Shown here in pieces: positions 7,561 through 13,586 of a DNA stretch of 23,010 nt. Below the pieces are notes generated by a model. The model worked only from the letters and a program-made list of their open reading frames with translations. It had not been told where the DNA came from and ran no database searches. Position numbers and translations under genes: made by a program. Source of the DNA: B4-G1 sp964393895 (GTDB taxonomy: Bacteria > Chloroflexota > Anaerolineae > B4-G1). The first letter of the stretch is position 1; the number at the start of each line of letters is the position of its first letter. The stretch covers positions 1-23,010 of the forward strand of contig CAYMWP010000073.1 of the NCBI GenBank assembly GCA_964393895.1, in the 5' to 3' direction.

Positions 7561-8790
7561 ATGTCTCTGCTCGAGAGAATAAAATCCTGGTTCGCTCCCG
7601 TGGAGCCTCTGCCCCGCGAAATACTCCATTACCAAACCCCGCCCGATGCAGAGCAGCAGTACCGACTGCACCTGCGGGTGGAGGGGGATGGACGCGGGCT
7701 GCTGGTCGTCAACGCTGCCACCGTCCTGCACCTCAACCAGACCGCCGCCGAGTACGCTCGTCTCCTCATCCAGGGAGCCAACGAGGATGAGGCAGCTCGT
7801 GCGATGGCTCGGCGTTACCGCGTGGGCCGGGCGCAGGCCCGCGAGGACTATATCCGCCTCCGCGACCACATCCTCATCCTGGCTACCACCGTTGACCTCG
7901 ACCCGGTGACTTGTCTGGATATGGAGCGAGCGGAACCTTTCTCGGCCGAGACCCTGGCCCCCTACCGGGTGGACGCGGCCCTGACCTATCGCGTGGACGA
8001 GGCGAGCAGGCTCGACCCGGAGGCCCGGCGGCGCGTGGACCGCGAGTTGACCACCGAGGAGTGGCAGCAAGTATTGGACGCGCTCTGGGATGCAGGTGTG
8101 CCCCACGTCTGCTTCACCGGCGGCGAACCGACACTGCGGGAGGACTTGGTGGAACTGATCCGGCACGCCGAGGAGTTGGGCCAGGTCACGGGGCTGCTGA
8201 CCGATGGGCGTCGCTTGCGAGAGCAAGAGTACCTGGACGAGCTGCTGCTGGCCGGGCTGGATCACCTCCAGATCACGCTGGCCTCGCACCGGGCGGAGCT
8301 GCACGACGAGATCGTCGGGCGGGCCGGAGCCTGGCAGGAGGCCGACGCCGGGCTACGGCTCGCACTGGCGGGCGACATCTACGTCGTCGTCCACATCGTC
8401 GTCACTCCGGCCAACGCCGATTCTGTGGCCGAGACGGTTGCTTACCTGGCCGAGTTGGGCGTCCCGGCGGTCGCGTTGAGCAGTCCCTTACAGGCAGTTT
8501 CGGACGAGGAACGGCAGCGTCTGGAAAGCGCGCTGGAGGCGGCCCAGGAAACCGTGCACCAACGTGGCCTGACGCTCATCTGGGACCTGGCCGCCCCTTA
8601 TTCCCACGTCAACCCGGTCGAGGTGGAGGCGGAGTTGGAGCCGGAGCAGGTGGTGCGCCAGCATCTCTACGTCGAGCCGGATGGAGACGTGCTCCCGGCG
8701 CAGGGGTACAACGTCGTCCTGGGCAACCTCTTGCGCGATTCCTGGGAGGCTGTCTGGGAGCATCCGGAGCGGATAAAGTTGGTGGAGTAG
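7561..8790 (+). CDS. Radical-SAM-like protein with PqqD-type N-terminal domain but no Fe-S cysteines (pseudoenzyme)
   Basis: The 409-residue protein is a clear paralogue of the radical SAM enzyme encoded at 12212-13573. They share a PqqD-like domain (about 35-105, LHLRVEGDGRGLLVVNAATV), the APYRVDAALTYR strand, the CFTGGEPTL SAM-contact motif (184-192) and the rest of the barrel. Where the paralogue has CxxxCxxC, this protein has V145, S149 and D152 in a gap-free alignment. The SPASM cysteines are also gone: VEPDG..IPCQ is VEPDG..LPAQ, and the chain ends about 35 residues early, before CRECPELPLC. Only two cysteines remain. It therefore cannot bind the catalytic [4Fe-4S] cluster in the usual way. 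The reading frame is intact over its length. The ATG follows AAGGAGGA (7549-7556). A recognition or scaffold role is inferred. Confidence 0.85.
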   Translation: MSLLERIKSWFAPVEPLPREILHYQTPPDAEQQYRLHLRVEGDGRGLLVVNAATVLHLNQTAAEYARLLIQGANEDEAARAMARRYRVGRAQAREDYIRLRDHILILATTVDLDPVTCLDMERAEPFSAETLAPYRVDAALTYRVDEASRLDPEARRRVDRELTTEEWQQVLDALWDAGVPHVCFTGGEPTLREDLVELIRHAEELGQVTGLLTDGRRLREQEYLDELLLAGLDHLQITLASHRAELHDEIVGRAGAWQEADAGLRLALAGDIYVVVHIVVTPANADSVAETVAYLAELGVPAVALSSPLQAVSDEERQRLESALEAAQETVHQRGLTLIWDLAAPYSHVNPVEVEAELEPEQVVRQHLYVEPDGDVLPAQGYNVVLGNLLRDSWEAVWEHPERIKLVE

Positions 8791-8800
8791 TGATTTGGAT

Positions 8801-8851
8801 GTGTTTCAAATGAGACCTCGGAGGTCTAGGGTCTCTACTGAAATGAAACAC
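8801..8851. repeat. Nested inverted repeat with AGACCTC-G-GAGGTCT palindrome
   Basis: The core palindrome AGACCTCGGAGGTCT lies at 8813-8827. Outer arms GTGTTTCA (8801-8808) and TGAAACAC (8844-8851) and inner arms GAGACC (8812-8817) and GGTCTC (8830-8835) allow alternative stems. The same 7-1-7 core appears at 17295-17309 and 17378-17392. It follows the pseudoenzyme stop by 10 bases and precedes decayed MntA sequence. There is no U-tract, so it is better read as a dispersed palindromic element than a terminator. Confidence 0.6.
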
Positions 8852-8862
8852 ACCCTAGTGAT

Positions 8863-9051
8863 TTGTTCAACCTGCCCTGGCAGGTTTCTCGTGACGCCAT
8901 TAGAAAGAGTTTGCTTGCCTTGGTTAGACTGGAGCGGGAAATCTCGACTGCATTGGGCAGGAAAGTCAACTTGTTGACGGAAGCCGCCATCAGCCCCTAT
9001 CCGCGTGGCAGAATCAAGAGTGAGCTCAAGGTGATCTATGAATCGCGATGA
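8863..9051 (+). pseudogene. MntA-type nucleotidyltransferase antitoxin remnant (C-terminal part only)
   Basis: This frame of about 62 codons encodes LERE..ALGRKVNLLTEAAISP..RGRIKSELKVIYES, the typical C-terminal end of the MNT-domain nucleotidyltransferase that pairs with HepT. In intact MntA this follows a GSxARGxxxxxSDxDL catalytic segment. That segment is missing here, and the upstream DNA is the palindromic repeat instead. The first codon is a TTG with no ribosome-binding site. The TGA overlaps the start of a HepT-like frame, as in intact mntA-hepT operons. I infer a deletion remnant that cannot AMPylate a toxin. The match rests on remembered family pattern. Confidence 0.6.
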
Positions 9052-9139
9052 GTCTGCCTACCTCCAGCGCGTCTTGGATGCTATCGCTAGAATCGAAGAG
9101 TACCTACAGGACATTGACGAAGAGACGTTTGAAATCTGA
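9038..9139 (+). pseudogene. HepT/DUF86 (HEPN) toxin remnant (N-terminal 33 codons)
   Basis: ATG at 9038 opens a 33-codon frame, MNRDESAYLQRVLDAIARI then EEYLQDIDEETFEI, which resembles the first helix and loop of HepT/DUF86 HEPN proteins. Those toxins are normally about 110-140 residues with an RxxxxH active site and a terminal YxxH-like AMPylation site; neither is present. The start lies 14 bases inside the end of the MntA-like remnant, the usual operon overlap. After the TGA the DNA passes straight into methyltransferase sequence in another frame, suggesting a deletion fused the two. Confidence 0.6.
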
Positions 9140-9902
9140 GGCATCCGCTCTGACACCTGAGGAATGGCACGCCTGGTACACCACGCAGGCCGGCTGGACC
9201 CGGCAGACGCGGCAGTGGCTCTATCGGGAGGTCGGTCTGGCCCAGGCCCGCGCTGTTCTCGAAGTCGGTTGCGGCACGGGTATCATCGCGGGGGAACTGT
9301 CCCGGCTCGGCGCCGCCCGCGTGGTGGGTTTGGACCTGGACATGAGCATACTGGCCTTTGCCCGCCGACAAGGGGACGGCGTGACCTACGTGCAGGGAGA
9401 CGCGCACGCGCTGCCGTTCCCCAATGCCTCTTTCGACGTGGTGGTGTGCCACTACCTGCTCTTGTGGCTGGCGGACCCGGAGCAGGGAGTGCGGGAGATG
9501 GCGCGTGTAGCTCGAACAGGAGGCTGCGTCCTGGCCTGCGCCGAACCTGATTACGGCGGCCGGGTAGATCATCCCCCTGAACTGTCCCCGTTGGGCCGGC
9601 TGCAGGCCGAATCGCTGCGCCGCCAGGGGGCCGAGCCAGAGATGGGGCGGCGGTTGGGGGAGATGTTCGCGGCGGCGGGCTTGCGGGCGACGGTGGGCAC
9701 GATAGCCGGTTACTGGAACTCGGCGAGTTTCCCCAATAATGACGGTTTCGAGGCCGAGTGGGCCATGCGGGAGCGCGACTTGGCCGGATTGCTTCCAGCG
9801 GAGGAGTTGCGCCGATTGCGCTCCGTGGATCGCCGGGCACTGGAGGAAGGGCGGCGCGTGCTGTTTGTGCCGACGTTCTACGCGACAGGGCGGTCAGGGT
9901 GA
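9048..9902 (+). CDS. Class I SAM-dependent methyltransferase (Methyltransf_11 type)
   Basis: The frame encodes 284 residues. The fold signatures are motif I VLEVGCGTGIIAGEL (about 70-84), the acidic strand-2 end VVGLDLDMS, the post-II strip QGDAHALPFPNASFDVVVCHYLLLWLADP and the C-terminal TIAGYW region. The family methylates small molecules, quinones or lipids; the substrate is unknown. The start is uncertain. The ATG at 9048 lies within the HepT remnant and its first 30 codons are that remnant read in another frame (Ser/Thr/Arg-rich, no family match). Homology-like sequence begins at ALTPEEWHAWYTTQAGWTRQTRQW, so TTG at 9129 or a CTG at 9150 may be the working start, with no strong Shine-Dalgarno. 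It sits ahead of a separate promoter at 9907, so it is probably not co-regulated with the DUF2207 operon. Confidence 0.85.
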   Translation: MSLPTSSASWMLSLESKSTYRTLTKRRLKSEASALTPEEWHAWYTTQAGWTRQTRQWLYREVGLAQARAVLEVGCGTGIIAGELSRLGAARVVGLDLDMSILAFARRQGDGVTYVQGDAHALPFPNASFDVVVCHYLLLWLADPEQGVREMARVARTGGCVLACAEPDYGGRVDHPPELSPLGRLQAESLRRQGAEPEMGRRLGEMFAAAGLRATVGTIAGYWNSASFPNNDGFEAEWAMRERDLAGLLPAEELRRLRSVDRRALEEGRRVLFVPTFYATGRSG

Positions 9903-9906
9903 TGTC

Positions 9907-9935
9907 TTGTCCCGCTCCTAGATTGGTGCTATACT
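9907..9935 (+). promoter_or_regulatory. Sigma70-type promoter of the zinc-ribbon/DUF2207/radical SAM operon
   Basis: TTGTCC (9907-9912) and TATACT (9930-9935) are spaced by 17 bases. The box layout and the GCTATACT core resemble the promoter of the pseudoenzyme gene at 7471-7499. Transcription near 9942 gives an unusually long leader of about 125 bases to the ATG at 10067. Confidence 0.55.
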
Positions 9936-9965
9936 CAGAAAAGAATACAACCCCATACTGACGCT

Positions 9966-10049
9966 ATGCGTAGATATACTAGATTCGTTGGCAGCCCTGT
10001 CAGTCCCTGAATCTCAAATCGCAAATCCTATCAATCGCAAATCCTATCA
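9966..10049 (+). promoter_or_regulatory. Long leader with a 14-codon mini-ORF and a tandem 16-bp repeat
   Basis: The leader of the zinc-ribbon gene contains a short ATG frame (9966-10010, MRRYTRFVGSPVSP then stop). It is followed by two perfect head-to-tail copies of ATCGCAAATCCTATCA at 10018-10033 and 10034-10049. The repeats end 5 bases before the GAGGAG ribosome-binding site. A regulatory leader is possible; the mini-ORF has no clear ribosome-binding site and may be chance. Confidence 0.35.
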
Positions 10050-10066
10050 AGAGCGAGGAGTTGACA

Positions 10067-10489
10067 ATGTCCGAAGATAAAACCGCCAGCTACACCTGCT
10101 TTACCGTTCTAGGCGTCATTGGCGTCATCGTCGCCTGTATCCTGATCCTATTCGGCGTGCTCTTCATCTGGGGAGCCTTCAGCCCAGAAGGAGACCCTGG
10201 CTGGCTCGCTGTCGGGGGCGTCACCGTGGCCGTGGGGCTGGTCATTATTGGCCTGGCCGTCGGCGCTTTCCTTTACATCAGGTTCCGCAGGTCCAAAGAG
10301 GCCGCCGGCCCCCAAGAGATCGTCCAAAAGATCGACCTCAGCGGCGATATCGAAATGGAGACGCTCAAGTGCCAGAAATGCGGCGGCGAGCTGCAAGAGG
10401 ATAGCATCACCGTCAGAGAAGGGGCGGTCTTTATCTCCTGCCCCTACTGCGGCTCGGCCTATCAGATGGTCGAGGAACCCAAGTGGTGA
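10067..10489 (+). CDS. Two-TM membrane protein with C-terminal zinc ribbon
   Basis: This 140-residue protein has two predicted membrane helices (about 13-38 and 47-72) separated by a short loop. A basic cytoplasmic stretch and a zinc ribbon with C-Q-K-C near residue 102 and C-P-Y-C near residue 125 follow. No enzyme motif is visible and no named family is recognised; small proteins of this plan often act as scaffolds or partners of larger membrane proteins. ATG at 10067 is preferred because GAGGAG (10055-10060) is spaced 6 bases away; a TTG two codons earlier touches the ribosome-binding site. It is the first gene after the promoter at 9907 and its stop lies 13 bases before the DUF2207 gene, so the two are almost certainly co-transcribed. 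Confidence 0.78.
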   Translation: MSEDKTASYTCFTVLGVIGVIVACILILFGVLFIWGAFSPEGDPGWLAVGGVTVAVGLVIIGLAVGAFLYIRFRRSKEAAGPQEIVQKIDLSGDIEMETLKCQKCGGELQEDSITVREGAVFISCPYCGSAYQMVEEPKW

Positions 10490-10502
10490 ACGGAGGAAAT
10501 CC

Positions 10503-12191
10503 ATGCGCTGGAAAAAGACTTTGACCTGGCTCGCTCTCTTTGTGCTTGTGTGCGTCCCCACCATCTCTTATGCCCAGGACTATTCCTTCTCCCTGGATCA
10601 GGAGGTAGTGGACGTCTGGATCAACCCGGATGGTTCCGTCACGCTAGAGTACTGGTTCACCTTCACCTGCGACCCCGGTGCTCATCCCATTGACGTGGTG
10701 GACGTGGGCCTGCCGACCGGCGATTACAACATTTCGGGCGTCAGCGGCGACTTGGACGGCGTGCCGGTCGCTATGGTTGACGGCGATTACCAGGGCGGCG
10801 GCGACCACGGCGTGGCCGTGTGGCTGGACACTGTGATCTTTCCCGGGCAGAGCGGCACGGTGCACGTGTTCGTGGATCGCGTGGGCGGGATGGTCTACGA
10901 GGACAGCGACGACGCCGAGTACGCCAGCACCGAGTTCTCCCCCACCTGGTTCGACAGCCAGTTCTCGCACGGCAACACCGACCTGACGGTCTACTTCCAT
11001 CTGCCGGAGGGAGTGCAGCCGGAGGAGCCGCGCTGGCACCGCAGCCCCTCTGGCTGGCCCCAGGATCAGCCGGAGACGGCGCTGGACGACGACGGTCGCG
11101 TGGTCTACATCTGGCACAACCCGTCCGCCGCGCCGGACCGCCAGTACATCTTTGGCGCCTCCTTCCCCCGCCGGTACGTGGCCGAAGGCGCGGTCCAGAA
11201 AGGGCCCTCGGCTCTGGAGCTGATCTTTGGGGCGATCTTTGGGGCGATCTCGAGTGCCGCCAGTTGCTGCTGCAACCCGGTGCCCATCTTTTTCGTGGTC
11301 ATTGCCGGTTTCATCGGGCTGTCCATCTACGGTCAGCGCAAGCGCAAGATGAAGTACCTGCCCCCCTCGATGAAGGTCGAAGGGGTGGGGGTCAAGCGCG
11401 GGTTGACGGCGGTGGAGGCGGCCATCCTGCTGGAGACCCCGCTGAACAAGGTGATGACGATGATCCTCTTTGGCCTGCTCAAAAAGGGAGCCGTGACAGT
11501 GCTGGACGACAGCCCGCTCAAAATCCAGGCCAACGAGCCGCTGCCGGCAGATCTGCGCTCATACGAGACGGCGTTCCTGGAGGCGGTGAAGAAGGACAGC
11601 GCCCTGAGTGACAAGCGACTGCGCACGATGATGGTCGCGTTGATCAAAGAGGTCAACAACAAGATGAAGGGGTTCAGCCGCAAAGAGTCGGTGACTTATT
11701 ACAAGGACATCGTCAAGCGGGCCTGGCAGCAGGTGGAAGGGGCGGAGACGCCCGAGATGCGCGGCCAGCAATTCGACGAGCAACTGGGGTGGACGATGCT
11801 GGACGACGACTTTGACGAGCGGACGAACCGCACTTTTCGCACCGGGCCGGTCTTTATGCCAATGTGGTGGGGCTATTACCGTCCCTGGGGACGCGCACAC
11901 TCTGTGCCCCGGCCAGCTTCTTCTCGGCCTTCGGCCCCGACCCCTGCGGCGGGGCGCGTCCAATTGCCGACGCTGCCCGGCGCCGCCTTTGCCGCGTCAA
12001 TCGTGAGTGGAGTCCAGACCACATCCAGCCGCATTATCAAGAATGTGGCCGGCTTTACCGGCGGCGTGACGAATGTTACAAACCCGCCGCCCAAGCCTTC
12101 CTCCAGCGGGCGCAGTTACAGCAGCGGTGGTTGCGCCTGCGCCTGCGCCTGCGCCGGCTGCGCTTGCGCCTGCGCCGGCGGGGGGCGATAA
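10503..12191 (+). CDS. DUF2207-family membrane protein with C-terminal Cys-Ala/Gly tail
   Basis: The 562-residue protein begins with a signal peptide (MRWKKTLTWLALFVLVCV.., likely cut after SYA at 24). An extracytoplasmic beta-rich DUF2207 domain (about 25-220), a hydrophobic membrane segment with an unusual CCC (about 238-280) and a basic stop-transfer QRKRKMK follow. The cytoplasmic DUF2207 C-terminal region (about 290-450) includes LTAVEAAILLETPLNKVMTMILFGLLKKGAV. A Pro/Ser-rich linker leads to the last 20 residues: four Cys-Ala pairs, Gly, three Cys-Ala pairs and GGGR, seven cysteines in all. DUF2207 proteins often end in Gly-rich low-complexity tails; the strict Cys-Ala alternation here is distinctive. 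The start is the ATG at 10503 after GGAGGAAA. A radical SAM/SPASM gene begins 20 bases downstream, suggesting that the tail is modified after translation. Function of DUF2207 itself is unknown. Confidence 0.83.
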   Translation: MRWKKTLTWLALFVLVCVPTISYAQDYSFSLDQEVVDVWINPDGSVTLEYWFTFTCDPGAHPIDVVDVGLPTGDYNISGVSGDLDGVPVAMVDGDYQGGGDHGVAVWLDTVIFPGQSGTVHVFVDRVGGMVYEDSDDAEYASTEFSPTWFDSQFSHGNTDLTVYFHLPEGVQPEEPRWHRSPSGWPQDQPETALDDDGRVVYIWHNPSAAPDRQYIFGASFPRRYVAEGAVQKGPSALELIFGAIFGAISSAASCCCNPVPIFFVVIAGFIGLSIYGQRKRKMKYLPPSMKVEGVGVKRGLTAVEAAILLETPLNKVMTMILFGLLKKGAVTVLDDSPLKIQANEPLPADLRSYETAFLEAVKKDSALSDKRLRTMMVALIKEVNNKMKGFSRKESVTYYKDIVKRAWQQVEGAETPEMRGQQFDEQLGWTMLDDDFDERTNRTFRTGPVFMPMWWGYYRPWGRAHSVPRPASSRPSAPTPAAGRVQLPTLPGAAFAASIVSGVQTTSSRIIKNVAGFTGGVTNVTNPPPKPSSSGRSYSSGGCACACACAGCACACAGGGR

Positions 12192-12226
12192 TCACGAATT
12201 GCACGAACAGTATGAAATTCGTGATT
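12190..12226 (+). promoter_or_regulatory. Intercistronic 11-bp hairpin enclosing the radical SAM start codon
   Basis: AATCACGAATT (12190-12200) and AATTCGTGATT (12216-12226) are perfect inverted arms around a 15-base loop that carries the ATG at 12212-12214. The left arm begins on the DUF2207 stop codon. There is no Shine-Dalgarno in front of the ATG. Initiation may depend on ribosomes finishing DUF2207 and opening this stem, or the motif may be part of a dispersed CGTGATT-type repeat. Confidence 0.55.
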
Positions 12227-13573
12227 GACGCTTTCCTTACCCGCCTGCGCAACCGGCTGGGCCCTCCCCGGCCTCTATCTCCGGGCCTGCGCGCCTACGA
12301 AAGGCACGATGGAACTGGCGGGAAGGTGCGCCTGCACCTGCGCGTGGAGCCGGATGGGCGCGGTCTGCTGGTCATCAACGCCGCGCGGATGCTCCACCTG
12401 AACCAGACGGCTGTCGAGTACGCCCGCCTCATCCTGGAAGGAGTGGCGGAGGAGCAGGCTGTACGGGACATGCGCCGCCGCTACCGGGTGGACGGAGCCA
12501 CCGCCCAGGCCGACTATCGCCGCTTGCAGGAGCAGATCGAGTCGCTCATTGCCTCCGATGGCTCAGTCTGCCCCATTCACGGCTTGGACCTGGAGCGGAT
12601 AGACCCTTTCTCGGTCTCTCTCACGGCCCCCTACCGCATGGATCTGGCGCTGACCTACCGCTGTAACAACGCCTGTCCCCACTGCTACGTGGCCCGTCCT
12701 CCCGGCTACCCGGAGATGGACACGCCCTCCTGGAAGCGGGTCCTGGACCGGGTGTGGGATGTGGGTATCCCGCACGTCTGCTTCACCGGCGGAGAGGCCA
12801 CGCTGCACCCCGACCTGGTCGAGCTGGTGGGCTATGCCGAGGGGCAGGGGCTGGTGACGGGACTGCTGACGAACGGGCGGCGGCTATCGGGCGCGGACTA
12901 TACAGATGCACTCGTCGCCGCCGGGTTGGATCACGTCCAGATCACGCTGGAATCCCACGACGAGGGGGTGCACGACTCGATGGTGGCGGCCCCCGGCGCG
13001 TGGCGGGAGACGGTGGCGGGCGCGCGCAACGCGGTCGCGGCCGGGCTCTACACGACCACCAACACCACCCTGACCCGCGAGAACGTAGGCGGAATCGAGG
13101 AGACGGTGGCCTTTATCGCCGACTTGGGAGTGCCCACCTTTGCCTGCAACAGCCTGATCTATTCTGGACGGGGGGCCACCGTGGGCACCGGCTTTCGGGA
13201 GGAGGAACTGGTCTCTATCCTGGAGCGGGTGCGGGAAGCGGCCGACCGTCATGGCCTGCGCCTCATCTGGTACACGCCGACCCAGTATTGCGCGCTCTCC
13301 CCGCTGCAACTGGAGCTGGGAGTAAAGGCCTGCACGGCGGCGCTGTACAACATGTGCGTCGAGCCGGACGGGGCCGTGATTCCCTGCCAGAGCTACTACG
13401 AGCCGCTGGGCTATATCCTGCGCGACCCCTGGGACACGATCTGGAACCACGACCTGTCCGTGAGCCTGCGGGAGCGGCGCTACGTCCCGGCCAAGTGCCG
13501 CGAGTGCCCCGAGCTGCCGCTCTGTGGTGGGGGGTGTCCCTTGTATTTGAAGCATGAACGGGCGAGTCACTGA
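12212..13573 (+). CDS. Radical SAM/SPASM protein with N-terminal PqqD-like domain (candidate peptide-modifying maturase)
   Basis: The 453-residue enzyme carries a PqqD-like peptide-binding domain (about 38-112), then a radical SAM barrel with CNNACPHC (C151, C155, C158) for the SAM-binding [4Fe-4S] cluster and CFTGGEA (190-196) for SAM contact. The C-terminal SPASM/twitch region has cysteines in KACTAALYNMCVEPDGAVIP followed by C, and in CRECPELPLCGGGC. A fused PqqD domain with SPASM is the architecture of enzymes that modify ribosomally made peptides such as sactipeptides, PQQ and mycofactocin. The likely substrate is the Cys-Ala tail of the protein encoded immediately upstream; this is inference from proximity. 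The start at 12212 lacks a ribosome-binding site and lies in a hairpin loop, so coupling is probable. It shares ancestry with the cysteine-less protein at 7561-8790. Confidence 0.9.
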   Translation: MKFVIDAFLTRLRNRLGPPRPLSPGLRAYERHDGTGGKVRLHLRVEPDGRGLLVINAARMLHLNQTAVEYARLILEGVAEEQAVRDMRRRYRVDGATAQADYRRLQEQIESLIASDGSVCPIHGLDLERIDPFSVSLTAPYRMDLALTYRCNNACPHCYVARPPGYPEMDTPSWKRVLDRVWDVGIPHVCFTGGEATLHPDLVELVGYAEGQGLVTGLLTNGRRLSGADYTDALVAAGLDHVQITLESHDEGVHDSMVAAPGAWRETVAGARNAVAAGLYTTTNTTLTRENVGGIEETVAFIADLGVPTFACNSLIYSGRGATVGTGFREEELVSILERVREAADRHGLRLIWYTPTQYCALSPLQLELGVKACTAALYNMCVEPDGAVIPCQSYYEPLGYILRDPWDTIWNHDLSVSLRERRYVPAKCRECPELPLCGGGCPLYLKHERASH

Positions 13574-13586
13574 GAGGAAAGGTCTT

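Noticed and set aside
12080..12190. Possible CRISPR-like or microsatellite repeat of TGCGCC units
   Set aside because: The TGCGCC run is in frame with the DUF2207 gene and encodes its Cys-Ala tail; there are no spacers.
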